Part shown: piece by piece, positions 31,564-44,192 of the stretch | Numbering within the stretch: position 1 is the first letter of the stretch | Layout: every line of letters begins with the position of its first letter | DNA from: Pseudomonas sp. R4-35-07 | Lineage (GTDB): Bacteria; Pseudomonadota; Gammaproteobacteria; Pseudomonadales; Pseudomonadaceae | Direction: 5' to 3' | Length of the DNA stretch: 64,000 bases | NCBI RefSeq assembly: GCF_003852235.1 | Contig: NZ_CP027732.1 | Location: 1,612,001 to 1,676,000 of the forward strand | Translations under genes and position numbers: made by a program | The notes under the pieces: generated by a model | The model's database searches: none | What the model saw: only the letters and a program-made list of their open reading frames with translations | What the model was told of the DNA's origin: nothing

Positions 31564-32271
31564 ATGGCCCAGTCGGAAACCGTTGAACGCATTCTCGATG
31601 CTGCCGAGCAATTGTTCGCGGAAAAAGGATTTGCTGAAACTTCATTGCGGCTGATCACCAGCAAGGCTGGGGTCAACCTCGCTGCCGTGAACTACCATTT
31701 CGGCTCGAAGAAAGCGCTGATCCAAGCGGTGTTCTCGCGCTTCCTGGGGCCGTTCTGCGCCAGTCTCGACCGCGAACTGGAGCGCCGCCAGGCCAAGGCG
31801 GATAACAAGCCAAGCCTGGAAGAGCTTTTGGAGATCCTGGTCGAGCAAGCCCTGGTGGTTCAACCGCGCAGCGGCAACGACCTATCTATCTTCATGCGTC
31901 TATTGGGCCTGGCGTTCAGTCAGAGCCAGGGCCACCTGCGTCGTTACCTGGAAGACATGTACGGCAAGGTGTTTCGTCGCTATATGTTGTTGGTCAATGA
32001 AGCTGCCCCGCGTATCCCACCCATCGAGCTGTTCTGGCGGGTGCACTTCATGCTCGGCGCTGCGGCCTTCAGCATGTCCGGGATCAAGGCACTGCGCGCG
32101 ATTGCCGAGACCGATTTCGGCGTCAACACCTCCATCGAGCAGGTGATGCGCCTGATGGTGCCATTCCTCGCCGCCGGCATGCGCGCTGAAACCGGTGTGA
32201 CCGATCAGGCCATGGCGGTGGCTCAATTGCGCCCGCGCAGCAAGTCCACACCCAGCCTCGCCAAGGTTTGA
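31564..32271 (+). CDS. psrA: TetR-family fatty-acid-responsive regulator PsrA
   Basis: 235-aa TetR repressor/activator. The N-terminal DNA-binding domain ILDAAEQLFAEKGFAETSLR...VNYHFGSKKALI is nearly the P. aeruginosa PsrA sequence. The ligand domain binds long-chain fatty acids in that species, where PsrA regulates rpoS, fadBA and itself. The ATG at 31564 follows GGCGGAGTAGCC. Two PsrA-type operators overlap the promoter. It is divergent from lexA and upstream of nagZ, the usual Pseudomonas order. Confidence 0.95.
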   Translation: MAQSETVERILDAAEQLFAEKGFAETSLRLITSKAGVNLAAVNYHFGSKKALIQAVFSRFLGPFCASLDRELERRQAKADNKPSLEELLEILVEQALVVQPRSGNDLSIFMRLLGLAFSQSQGHLRRYLEDMYGKVFRRYMLLVNEAAPRIPPIELFWRVHFMLGAAAFSMSGIKALRAIAETDFGVNTSIEQVMRLMVPFLAAGMRAETGVTDQAMAVAQLRPRSKSTPSLAKV

Positions 32272-32336
32272 CCGCTGCGGGTGTGCGCGGCCGCTTGCAT
32301 CCGCTAAGCTAGCCGCCATGCCGATTTCAGCTATTT

Positions 32337-32390
32337 ACGCGCAACCCGTCGTGCTTACCGTAACCGGTAGGGATGACGGGTTGTGCGCGT
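32337..32390 (+). promoter_or_regulatory. Long hairpin in the psrA-nagZ gap
   Basis: Outer arms ACGCGCAACCCGTC and GACGGGTTGTGCGCGT pair with a two-base bulge; an inner TACCG/CGGTA stem lies in the loop. No T run follows directly, so it is a leader structure or a rho-dependent/weak terminator rather than a classic one. Confidence 0.55.
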
Positions 32391-32406
32391 TATTTAAGGA
32401 AGGTTT

Positions 32407-33417
32407 ATGACTGCTGCCCTGCAAGGTTCTTTGATGGTCGACGTTGCCGGTACCTGGCTGACGGCCGAGGACCGCCATCTGTTGCGCCAACCTGAAGTCG
32501 GCGGCTTGATCATCTTTGCGCGCAATATCGAACACCCGCGCCAGGTCCGCGAATTGAGCGCGGCGATTCGTGCGGTGCGCCCGGACCTGCTGCTGGCGGT
32601 CGACCAGGAAGGCGGCCGGGTGCAGCGCCTGCGCCAGGGGTTCGTGCGCTTGCCGGCCATGCGCGCGCTGGCGGATAACCCCAACGCCGAGTACCTGGCC
32701 GAACAATGTGGCTGGATCATGGCCACCGAAGTACTCGCCGTGGGCCTGGACCTCAGCTTCGCCCCAGTGCTCGACCTGGATTACCAGCGCAGCGCCGTGG
32801 TCGGTACCCGCTCGTTCGAAGGCGACCCCGAGCGCGCCGCCTTACTAGCCGGTGCCTTTATCCGCGGCATGAACAGCGCGGGCATGGCCGCCACCGGCAA
32901 GCACTTTCCGGGTCACGGTTGGGCCGAGGCCGATTCCCACGTCGCGATTCCCAACGACGAGCGCAGCCTGGAACAGATTCGCGCCAATGACCTGGTGCCT
33001 TTCGCACGCCTGAGCAAGCAATTGGCCGCCGTGATGCCCGCGCATGTGATCTACCCGCAAGTGGACAGCCAGCCCGCCGGCTTCTCACGCCGCTGGTTGC
33101 AGGACATCCTGCGCGGTGAGCTGCAGTTCGACGGGGTGATTTTCAGTGATGACCTGTCCATGGCCGGTGCCCATGTGGTGGGTGATGCGGCCAGTCGGAT
33201 CGAGGCGGCACTCACTGCTGGTTGTGACATGGGGCTGGTGTGCAATGACCGCGCGGCTGCCGAGCTTGCACTGACTGCAGCCCAGCGAATGAAGGTCACG
33301 CCTTCGGCTCGCATTGCGCGTATGCGGGGGCAGGCGGTTGCATCGACTGATTACAAACAGGATCCACGCTGGCTGACGGCCCTCACAGCGTTGCGAGACG
33401 CTCAACTGATTGAATAA
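32407..33417 (+). CDS. nagZ: beta-N-acetylhexosaminidase NagZ
   Basis: 336-aa cytoplasmic glycoside hydrolase family 3 enzyme of peptidoglycan recycling; it removes GlcNAc from anhydro-muropeptides and so feeds AmpC-inducing ligands. The family 3 signature KHFPGHGWAEADSHVAIP carries the catalytic histidine, and the nucleophile aspartate lies in GVIFSDDLSMAGA. AAGGAAGG is seven bases before the ATG. It follows psrA on the same strand after a long hairpin. Confidence 0.95.
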   Translation: MTAALQGSLMVDVAGTWLTAEDRHLLRQPEVGGLIIFARNIEHPRQVRELSAAIRAVRPDLLLAVDQEGGRVQRLRQGFVRLPAMRALADNPNAEYLAEQCGWIMATEVLAVGLDLSFAPVLDLDYQRSAVVGTRSFEGDPERAALLAGAFIRGMNSAGMAATGKHFPGHGWAEADSHVAIPNDERSLEQIRANDLVPFARLSKQLAAVMPAHVIYPQVDSQPAGFSRRWLQDILRGELQFDGVIFSDDLSMAGAHVVGDAASRIEAALTAGCDMGLVCNDRAAAELALTAAQRMKVTPSARIARMRGQAVASTDYKQDPRWLTALTALRDAQLIE

Positions 33418-33543
33418 ACGTCGCCTGTGCTGTTAAAGAGGCTTGGTGTAGGAAGCGTCCGAATGTGGCTGTGGTTGTCTCTTACCGCAGTGTAGGAGTT
33501 GCCCTGCTTTAAAACCCATTGCTGACCGCTAGAGTTCTGCTCC

Positions 33544-36500
33544 ATGAATGACCTGATTGCACGTATCGTCGAATTGGATTGGCAAGCGTACTTTGAACCT
33601 CGCTCGCTGGAGCGTGGGTTTGAGTACGCTGGCGAAAATCGTCTTGAAATAAAAGAATTCGGGCATCACCGGCTGATCGCGCATTGCAGGGGCTCTGGAC
33701 GTAATGTCTACACCCTGTCGATTACCCTGGAGGGTGCAACATCCCGTCGGCCGGGCATCATCTGTGTGTGTTCTTGCCCGGTGGCGATCAATTGCAAGCA
33801 CGCGGCTGCGGTCTTGTTTACGTTAACTGTGCTGTACGAAGAGCTGAACGAGCCGAAGAAGCCGGTGGGTGACCGCCTGAGTTCGCAGCTCGAAAACTGG
33901 CTCGAAAGCATCCCCAAGCCCACCCCGCCGGGTGAGGCTCAGCCCAAGAACACCGGCACTTGTTTGCTGTACCAAATCACCCCCGATGTTTATTCCAGTG
34001 GCTGGTCATTGGAGGTGTACCGGGCGCGCGTGACGAAACAAGGCGAGTACAGCGATATCAAACCTCTGCACTCGATGGATGAGGTATTACGGCGTGCCCC
34101 TGGCTATATGCATGAGCTGGATACCCGCATTGGTCGATTGCTGATGTTAGGCCGATCTTATGGCAGCTATGGCAGCAGTTTTCAGTTGGCCGGTGAGACG
34201 GGGGCCGAAATTCTCCAACTGGCGTTAAAAACCCAGCGCCTGTTTCTGGAGCTGGGTGCAGGACTGGCGCTCAACCGCGGCCCGGCCCGCGCTGCTCGCT
34301 TCGATTGGGCCGTGTTGCCAGATGGCAATTACATTCCCTGCTGGATCAGCGACGGGCGTGAGTTGGACGATGTGTTGCCGCTCAAACCGCTTCACTATCT
34401 TGACCTCGACAACATGGAAATCGGGGTGCTCGAGCATGGGCTGGATGAGAACCTGGCCCTGCATCTTTGCAGCTTGCCGATGATTCCAGCTGAGCAAGTC
34501 GCGTTATTCAGTCATCGCATCAGTGCGGTGTCCAAGGTGATCCCGCCACCGCGCGAGCTGACCGAACGCGTCGTGGATACGTTAGAGCCCCAAGGATGTC
34601 TTACATTGGGAAGCGACGAAGCCTACGTTTACGGACGGTTCCACAGGGAGCACCGCGCTGCATTGGCGTTCCGCTATGACACCAGCCTGGCCAGCGGCAA
34701 GGGAACCGAGGACATCCTGTTTCTCAATGGCACCGAAACCCAGCGTATCCAACGCAAGCCTGCGGCTGAAAAAGCGCTGCGCAAGGCACTCACGAAAATC
34801 GGCTTTAAAGCGGTCAATCGCAAAAGCCGCGCGCTGCCTGAAAACGCTGGGGAAATGTTCGATCTACCCACTGATGAAGCCTGGCTGGGTTTCGTTGAAA
34901 GCGATGTGGCGGTTTTGCGTGAAGCAGGGTGGGACGTTGTCATTCAACCGGGCTTTTATTACGACGTGGACGCTGTGGACCACTGGTACGCGGATATCGA
35001 AGAAGCGTCAGGTCATGAGTGGTTCAACCTTGAGCTGGGCGTTGAGGTCAACGGCGAGCGGCACAGCCTGTTGCCCATCATGCTCGACTTGATGCGGAAT
35101 CAGCCCGAGCTGCTCGATGTCGCCTACATGGCTGAGCGTGACGACGATGAGCGCGTGTTGGTCAGTTTGGGCGCGCGCACTCATACAAAGGTTGCGCTGC
35201 CTTACGGGCGCATCAAACCCCTGATGGCAACCCTCGGCGAACTCTACCTGCGCGCCCCCCAAGGTGATGCATTGCGGCTGAGCGCGCCCGATGCGGCTCG
35301 GCTCAGTCATCTGGACGCCATGCCCTTGGTGTGGCGCGGTGGCGAGCGACTGCGTGATTTCGCCCAGCGTCTCAAGGGCTCCACCCATGCCCAGGTCTCT
35401 GCCCCTGAGGGCCTGAAAGCCGAACTTCGTGGCTATCAACTCGAAGGCCTGAACTGGATGCAAACATTGCGCGAGCTGGAAGTCGGCGGGATTCTTGGGG
35501 ATGACATGGGCCTGGGCAAAACCCTACAAACCCTTGCGCACCTGCTCTTGGAAAAACAGGCAGGTCGATTGCAAATGCCCGCGTTAGCCGTAATGCCTAC
35601 CAGCCTGATCCCGAACTGGATCGACGAAGCCGTACGGTTCACGCCACAGCTCAGAGTCCTGGCGCTGCACGGTGCACAGCGTCAGGCTGACTTCACGCGC
35701 TTGACCGATTACGACCTGGTACTCACCACCTACGCGCTGTTGCCCCGAGACCTTGAGGTCCTGCAGCCGCAGCGCTGGAGCGTGCTGATTCTCGACGAAG
35801 CGCAAAATATCAAGAATCCCAACAGCAAGGCGGCCCAGGCCGCTCGCCAACTGGATGCCGGCCAGCGGCTGTGCCTGAGCGGGACGCCGTTGGAAAACCA
35901 TTTGGGCGAACTCTGGTCGCTGTTTCACTTCCTGTTGCCGGGATGGCTGGGCGATAGTAAAACCTTCAATCGCGATTACCGCACGCCGATTGAAAAGCAC
36001 GGCAATGCACAACGCATGCAGCACCTGACGGCGAGGATCAAACCCTTCCTGTTGCGCCGCAAAAAAGAACAGGTGGCCACCGAGCTGCCGCCCAAGACCG
36101 AGATCGTGCACTGGGTGGACTTGAGTGACGCCCAGCGTGACGTGTATGAAACCGTGCGTGTGGCGATGGACAAGAAGGTTCGCGATGAGATCACCCGGCA
36201 TGGTGTCGCCCGCAGCCAAATCATAATTCTCGAAGCGCTGCTCAAGTTGCGCCAGGTCTGCTGCGACTTGCGCCTGGTCAAGACTGCACCCGCCTCCAAA
36301 CTGGCCCGGGCCGGTACTGGCAAACTCGGCAGTTTGATGGAGATGCTCGAAGAGTTGCTCAGCGAGGGGCGGCGCGTCCTGCTCTTTTCGCAGTTCACCT
36401 CGATGCTGGCATTAATCGAAGAGGAGCTGAAGCAGCGTCAGGTCGACTATTCAATCCTGACCGGTGAAACCCTGGACCGGCGCACACCGGTGAAGGATTT

Positions 36501-36831
36501 CCAGGACGGCAAGACGCCGTTGTTCCTGATCAGTCTGAAAGCGGGCGGAACCGGCTTGAACTTGACGGCCGCGGATACGGTGATTCATTACGACCCCTGG
36601 TGGAACCCGGCCGTGGAAAACCAGGCCACCGACCGTGCTTACAGGATCGGGCAGGATAAACCGGTATTCGTCTACAAGATGATTGCCCGAGGTACGGTGG
36701 AAGAAAAGATTCAGGCGTTGCAATTGGAAAAGGCAGCGCTGGCCGACGGTGTGCTTGAAGGGGGCGCCAGTGCGGGCTGGAAGCTGGAGCAGCGGGATAT
36801 CGAGGCGCTGTTTGCGCCGTTGCCTGGCTAA
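33544..36831 (+). CDS. SWIM zinc finger-SNF2 helicase, 1095 aa
   Basis: Large SNF2-family ATPase. An N-terminal SWIM zinc finger, C76-S-C78 with C84-K-H86, is followed by a roughly 500-residue poorly conserved region and then the two RecA-like lobes: DDMGLGKT near residue 655 (motif I), ILDEAQNIKNP near 750 (motif II), and TDRAYRIGQ near 1030 (motif VI). It is a DNA translocase/remodeller of the bacterial HepA-distant SWIM class; client unknown. No clear Shine-Dalgarno precedes the ATG. It converges with a shorter paralogue at 37110-39800. Confidence 0.9.
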   Translation: MNDLIARIVELDWQAYFEPRSLERGFEYAGENRLEIKEFGHHRLIAHCRGSGRNVYTLSITLEGATSRRPGIICVCSCPVAINCKHAAAVLFTLTVLYEELNEPKKPVGDRLSSQLENWLESIPKPTPPGEAQPKNTGTCLLYQITPDVYSSGWSLEVYRARVTKQGEYSDIKPLHSMDEVLRRAPGYMHELDTRIGRLLMLGRSYGSYGSSFQLAGETGAEILQLALKTQRLFLELGAGLALNRGPARAARFDWAVLPDGNYIPCWISDGRELDDVLPLKPLHYLDLDNMEIGVLEHGLDENLALHLCSLPMIPAEQVALFSHRISAVSKVIPPPRELTERVVDTLEPQGCLTLGSDEAYVYGRFHREHRAALAFRYDTSLASGKGTEDILFLNGTETQRIQRKPAAEKALRKALTKIGFKAVNRKSRALPENAGEMFDLPTDEAWLGFVESDVAVLREAGWDVVIQPGFYYDVDAVDHWYADIEEASGHEWFNLELGVEVNGERHSLLPIMLDLMRNQPELLDVAYMAERDDDERVLVSLGARTHTKVALPYGRIKPLMATLGELYLRAPQGDALRLSAPDAARLSHLDAMPLVWRGGERLRDFAQRLKGSTHAQVSAPEGLKAELRGYQLEGLNWMQTLRELEVGGILGDDMGLGKTLQTLAHLLLEKQAGRLQMPALAVMPTSLIPNWIDEAVRFTPQLRVLALHGAQRQADFTRLTDYDLVLTTYALLPRDLEVLQPQRWSVLILDEAQNIKNPNSKAAQAARQLDAGQRLCLSGTPLENHLGELWSLFHFLLPGWLGDSKTFNRDYRTPIEKHGNAQRMQHLTARIKPFLLRRKKEQVATELPPKTEIVHWVDLSDAQRDVYETVRVAMDKKVRDEITRHGVARSQIIILEALLKLRQVCCDLRLVKTAPASKLARAGTGKLGSLMEMLEELLSEGRRVLLFSQFTSMLALIEEELKQRQVDYSILTGETLDRRTPVKDFQDGKTPLFLISLKAGGTGLNLTAADTVIHYDPWWNPAVENQATDRAYRIGQDKPVFVYKMIARGTVEEKIQALQLEKAALADGVLEGGASAGWKLEQRDIEALFAPLPG

Positions 36832-36842
36832 CGACCGCGGCG

Positions 36843-36874
36843 CGCCCTTCGCGGGCAAGCCCACTCCCACATTT
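36843..36874. repeat. Solo REP unit, third variant
   Basis: CGCCCTTCGCGGGCAAGCCC followed by ACTCCCACATTT: complement of a GTGGGAGTGGGCTTGCCCGC-type REP unit without a partner arm, ten bases after the helicase stop. Confidence 0.7.
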
Positions 36875-36925
36875 GACCGCTTTTCTTCAGGGTGAACGCG
36901 GTCAAGTGTGAAAGGGGGCTCGCGC

Positions 36926-37081
36926 TAATGCAAGTCAGTTAAGGCTTTTTGTAGGAGCGAGCTTGCTCGCGAAAAACGTCAACGATAACGCGTGCTTCCC
37001 GAATAAACGCGGTGCCTGTGAGTTTTTCGCGAGCAAGCTCGCTCCTACAGACGGTGGTGTACGCTTAACTGACTGGCATTA
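36926..37081. mobile_element. 156-bp MITE-like element carrying a REPIN
   Basis: Ends are TAATGCAAGTCAGTTAAG (36926-36943) and CTTAACTGACTGGCATTA (37064-37081), inverted with one mismatch. They resemble the 18-bp ends of the IS4-family element at 45678-47100 (TAATGC...TTAAG). No coding capacity. Almost all of the interior is a family B REPIN. Flanking sequence is an interrupted family A REP. Confidence 0.65.
36950..37049. repeat. REPIN, family B, inside the MITE-like element
   Basis: Complete inverted TGTAGGAGCGAGCTTGCTCG pair with loop; seven bases separate it from the left end repeat and fourteen from the right end repeat. Confidence 0.92.
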
Positions 37082-37106
37082 GGGCTTGCCCCCGATGGCG
37101 ATCCGA
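37082..37106. repeat. Right part of an interrupted family A REP
   Basis: GGGCTTGCCCCCGATGGCGA continues the REP whose left part GTGTGAAAGGGGGCTCGCGC lies at 36906-36925, on the other side of the 156-bp element. Confidence 0.6.
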
Positions 37107-37109
37107 CAG

Positions 37110-39800
37110 TCAGCGCTTCTCTTGCTTATTCGGCAGCGGTGCAAACAACGCTTCAATATCCTCATTACCCAACTGCCAATCCCCGGTCGAACGCCCATCC
37201 AGCACACCCGCCGCGAGGTCGGATTTTTCCTTCTGCAAGTGCTGGATTTTCTCCTCCACCGTGCCTCGGGCAATCATCTTGTAAACGAACACTGGCTTCT
37301 CTTGCCCGATGCGGTAGGCACGGTCGGTGGCCTGGTTTTCGGTTGCCGGGTTCCACCAGGGGTCGTAGTGGATCACGGTGTCGGCTTCGGTCAGGTTCAG
37401 GCCGACGCCGCCGGCTTTCAGGCTGATCAGAAAAATCTGCAGCTTGCCGCTCTGGAAGTCCTTCACCGGTGTGCGCCGATCGCGGGTCTGGCCGGTCAGC
37501 AGGGCGTAGGCGATTTTGCGCTGCTTGAGTTCAGCCTCGATCAGACTCAGCATCGAGGTGAACTGCGAGAACAGCAGGATCCGCCGGCCCTCGGCAAACA
37601 ATTCATCGAGCATCTGCATCAAGCTGTCGAGCTTGCCCGAGCTGCTGCCGCGGGCGGGCAGGGCGGCATCGTTGACCAGGCGCAAATCGCAGCACACCTG
37701 GCGCAGTTTGAGCAGTGCCTCAAGGATGATGATCTGGCTGCGTGCCACGCCCTTGCGGGTGATCTCGTCGCGGACCTTTTTATCCATGGCCAGGCGCATG
37801 GTTTCATACACGTCGCGCTGCGCTTCGTTAAGGTCGACCCAGTGGATAATCTCGGTCTTGGGCGGCAGTTCCGTTGCCACCTGTTCCTTGGTGCGGCGCA
37901 GCAGGAACGGCTTGATCCGGCCGTTGAGGTGCTGCAATCGCACCTCACTGGCGCGTTTTTCAATCGGGACGCGGTAATCGCGGTTGAAGCTTTTCACATC
38001 GCCGAGCCAGCCCGGCAACAGGAAGTGGAACAACGACCATAACTCGCCCAGGTGGTTTTCCAGCGGCGTGCCGCTCAGGCACAGGCGCTGCCGCGCATTC
38101 AGCTCGCGGGCCGCTTGCGCCGCCTTGCTGGTGGGGTTCTTGATGTACTGGGCTTCATCGAGGATCAGCACATGCAAGGGCAGGGCGGCGAGGGTGTCGA
38201 TGTCCTTGGGCAGCAGCGCGTAGGTGGTCAACAGCAGGTCATAATCCTGCAGATTGGCGAAATGTTTCTTACGCCCTGCGCCGTACAGCGCCTGCACCCG
38301 CAATTGCGGAGTGAAATGCGCGGCCTCATCCAGCCAATTGGGGATCAGGCTGGTAGGCATGACCACCATGCACGGTCGATTCAGCCGTCCTGCATTTTTC
38401 TCCATAAGAATATGCGCCAGGGTCTGCAAGGTTTTACCCAGGCCCATGTCGTCCGCGAGAATCCCGCCCACCTCCAATTGGCGCAGCGACTGCATCCAGC
38501 TCAGGCCTTCCAGCTGGTAAGGGCGCAAGGTTGCATTCAAACCTTCAGGCGCCACGCAGGTGAAATCCTTGATGTCCCGCAGGCGCTGGGCGAAGTTGCG
38601 GATTTTCTCGCCGCCTTCCCATTGCAGCGGCAGGTCTTCCAGCGGGTTCAAGCGGACCGCATCGGCCTTGGCCAGGCGCAATGTGGTGGTGCCGGGTTCC
38701 TGCAGGTAGAACTCGCCGAGGGTCGCCAGTACCGGCTTCAATCGCCCGTAGGGCAGCGCCACTTGCAGCGGACCGTGGCCGTTGGGCAGGCCGGGAATGT
38801 TCACCAGGATCAATTCATCATCGCGGCGCCGCGCGAGTTTTTCCGGGTTGAGGATCTCGGTGTGGGAACGCATCAGGTTCAGCAGGATAGGCAGCAGGCT
38901 CAGCCGTTCGCCGTTGACGATGATGCCCAGCTCCAGATCGAACCAGTCACGCTCGGGTGCTTCATCGACGCTGGCGTACCAGTCGTCCACCGGGCTGAGG
39001 TCAAAACCGAAATCTTCATCGATTTGCAGCTCCCAACCCTCGGCCCGCAGTGCAGGGGACGCGTTGAGGGTGAAATTCAACCAGGCGCTGTCATTGACCA
39101 TCTCGAACAGCTCGCCGGCGCTTTCCGGCAGGGCCTTGCTCTGGCGCGTGGCGATCTTGAACCCGAGCAAGCGCAAGTGTTCGCGATAAGGCTGTTCCAG
39201 TTCGGGATGGCGCTTGATGCGCAGGCTCTGGGTTTCCTGGCGCACGATGATATCGGCGTTCTTTTGCCCGCTGACATAGTTGCCCAGATAGTTGAACGAC
39301 AGCGCCGCGCGATGCTGGATGTAACGCTGCATCTTGCCATTGCGCGGTTCGAACGCGCTGAACTCCACACTGGCCAGCCACAGGCGCGGCACAGGGCGTA
39401 CATCCTCCATGACCACCTGCGGCAGCACCACGCGGTTATCCAATACCGCCTGCAATTTTCCCAGCAGCTCGGCATCCTGAGCCGCCGCCGGGTAGGCCAG
39501 GGTTTCCTGCACCTTGAGCAGCACCGCAGCAATATGTTTGCAATTGGTGTGCACCGGGCAGGTACAGCGGCTGTCCACCAGAATCAGCATGCCCTTGGCC
39601 GATTCGCGCAACGAAATGGTCTGCCGGTAGACGTTGCCGCCCGACCCTTCGCAACTGGCGGTGATGGTGCTGTCGCCGGATTCGACGATGCGCACCCGAT
39701 TCTCCAGCGCGTAACGCCGCCCGCGCTCCAGGCTCTGCTCTTTGAAGCGATTGGCCCACGAAGGGGCCAGGGGTTTGGTCAGCGACGCTGTCAGGGGCAT
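37110..39800 (-). CDS. SWIM zinc finger-SNF2 helicase, 896 aa
   Basis: Paralogue of the convergent 1095-aa protein, about 200 residues shorter in the region between the zinc finger and the helicase. SWIM finger C79-T-C81 with C87-K-H89; motif I DDMGLGKT near residue 450; motif II ILDEAQYIKNP near 545; TDRAYRIGQ near 830. The C-terminal third is close to identical in wording to the other copy (PKTEIIHWVDLNEAQRDVYE). A GTG/ATG choice is not an issue: ATG at 39800 starts MPLTASLTKPL, but no Shine-Dalgarno is evident. The next gene, a CsiV-like protein, lies ten bases upstream on the same strand, so it may be cotranscribed with mfd and csiV. Confidence 0.9.
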   Translation of the reverse strand: MPLTASLTKPLAPSWANRFKEQSLERGRRYALENRVRIVESGDSTITASCEGSGGNVYRQTISLRESAKGMLILVDSRCTCPVHTNCKHIAAVLLKVQETLAYPAAAQDAELLGKLQAVLDNRVVLPQVVMEDVRPVPRLWLASVEFSAFEPRNGKMQRYIQHRAALSFNYLGNYVSGQKNADIIVRQETQSLRIKRHPELEQPYREHLRLLGFKIATRQSKALPESAGELFEMVNDSAWLNFTLNASPALRAEGWELQIDEDFGFDLSPVDDWYASVDEAPERDWFDLELGIIVNGERLSLLPILLNLMRSHTEILNPEKLARRRDDELILVNIPGLPNGHGPLQVALPYGRLKPVLATLGEFYLQEPGTTTLRLAKADAVRLNPLEDLPLQWEGGEKIRNFAQRLRDIKDFTCVAPEGLNATLRPYQLEGLSWMQSLRQLEVGGILADDMGLGKTLQTLAHILMEKNAGRLNRPCMVVMPTSLIPNWLDEAAHFTPQLRVQALYGAGRKKHFANLQDYDLLLTTYALLPKDIDTLAALPLHVLILDEAQYIKNPTSKAAQAARELNARQRLCLSGTPLENHLGELWSLFHFLLPGWLGDVKSFNRDYRVPIEKRASEVRLQHLNGRIKPFLLRRTKEQVATELPPKTEIIHWVDLNEAQRDVYETMRLAMDKKVRDEITRKGVARSQIIILEALLKLRQVCCDLRLVNDAALPARGSSSGKLDSLMQMLDELFAEGRRILLFSQFTSMLSLIEAELKQRKIAYALLTGQTRDRRTPVKDFQSGKLQIFLISLKAGGVGLNLTEADTVIHYDPWWNPATENQATDRAYRIGQEKPVFVYKMIARGTVEEKIQHLQKEKSDLAAGVLDGRSTGDWQLGNEDIEALFAPLPNKQEKR

Positions 39801-39809
39801 GGCGCGGGA

Positions 39810-40376
39810 TCAGTCCTGCATGTCGGGCGGTGGTGCGCTGGGGGGCTTGGCGGTCAGCGAAGTGATCTTGATCAGCAGCGCCAGGTGGCCGCCATCCAGG
39901 TAATTGAGCTGATTGTTTTTGGTGCGCACGTCTTTCTGGCTCAGGTGTTCGCTGGCGATCACGCTGCCGTTGCTGTCGAACTGGTTGATCCAGAAGTCGG
40001 CGTCGATATCAGTGAAGCGACCCAGTTGCAAATTCAGTACGCCCTCGATCGGGAATTGGCCGAATTGCTCCTGGCCGTCGGTGATCGCGATCTTCACTGG
40101 CTGTTCGCCGAGGCTCTGTTCCCAGGCCTTGTGCGCAAGCACAGTGTAGTTGGAATCGGCGCGCAGTTTCTCGACGATAGTGCCCAGGCGCGGCGGGCTC
40201 ATTAGCTCGCCCAGGCGCTGCGCACCGCCATCCCAGTTTTCTGGCGCGGCGCGGCTGTTGATCACCGGCTCTGCATTCTGGCGCACCAGGATCATCTCCA
40301 CCTGGTAGGGGCTGTCGGCAAAGGCCGAAGGCGCGAATACCAGCAACAGCAGGCTCAGAATGCGGAACACGCGCAT
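39810..40376 (-). CDS. CsiV-like periplasmic protein
   Basis: 188-aa exported protein: signal peptide MRVFRILSLLLLVFAPSAFA (cleavage before DSPYQVE). The block YQVEMILVRQ near the N-terminus and the remainder resemble the CsiV family, first linked to peptidoglycan-related O-antigen/glycan processing factors; the exact role in Pseudomonas is not known to me. The ATG at 40376 starts the signal peptide and is preferred over a TTG at 40391. It lies 11 bases after mfd and 9 before the helicase, so it is likely in one transcript with both. Confidence 0.75.
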   Translation of the reverse strand: MRVFRILSLLLLVFAPSAFADSPYQVEMILVRQNAEPVINSRAAPENWDGGAQRLGELMSPPRLGTIVEKLRADSNYTVLAHKAWEQSLGEQPVKIAITDGQEQFGQFPIEGVLNLQLGRFTDIDADFWINQFDSNGSVIASEHLSQKDVRTKNNQLNYLDGGHLALLIKITSLTAKPPSAPPPDMQD

Positions 40377-40387
40377 GGAGGCGTCCT

Positions 40388-43837
<3,450 letters not shown>

Positions 43838-44192
43838 GGAAGGTTGAGCTCCAAGCGTTGCGACAAAGTCGGTAATTGTAGCGGCCAGAGGTGCCGCCTG
43901 TCAGTTGCTGACTGTGCCTATTACGGTTTGTTGGAAATGTAGTGGCTAAGACAAACAATCGTCGGTTTTGACTCAATATGTAGTGCCAAAATACGCGAAT
44001 GTTTAGGAGGGTTACGGACAAGTCGAGCTGCTCGGCAAACTAGTGGCCTTCTGGAACCCGCGTATTTCCTGGGCTGTAGCGGGGTGGTATTTTTTTGCAA
44101 GGGTTTTTTGTTGCCTGTCGCGCATTGCTCAACGGGCAGTCGGGCGACATAATGTAGCCCCTTTTTTCTGCCCCTACATGTGGAAGGTTCCC
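43838..44192. other. Gap between divergent mfd and gapB
   Basis: 355 bases with no convincing gene or repeat. A/T-rich stretches around 43960-44000 (TTGACT at 43968) may hold a promoter for gapB, but no matching -10 is clear. Confidence 0.5.

Noticed and set aside
33430..33500. REP remnant before the 1095-aa helicase
   Set aside because: TGTAGGAAGCG and TGTAGGAGTTG resemble family B tips, but no core or partner arm is present.
38052..40205. 717-codon open frame antisense to the 896-aa helicase and CsiV-like gene
   Set aside because: Crosses two real genes and has no family features.
43960..44000. Promoter of gapB
   Set aside because: TTGACT is present, but no convincing -10 at the right distance; left as unknown.
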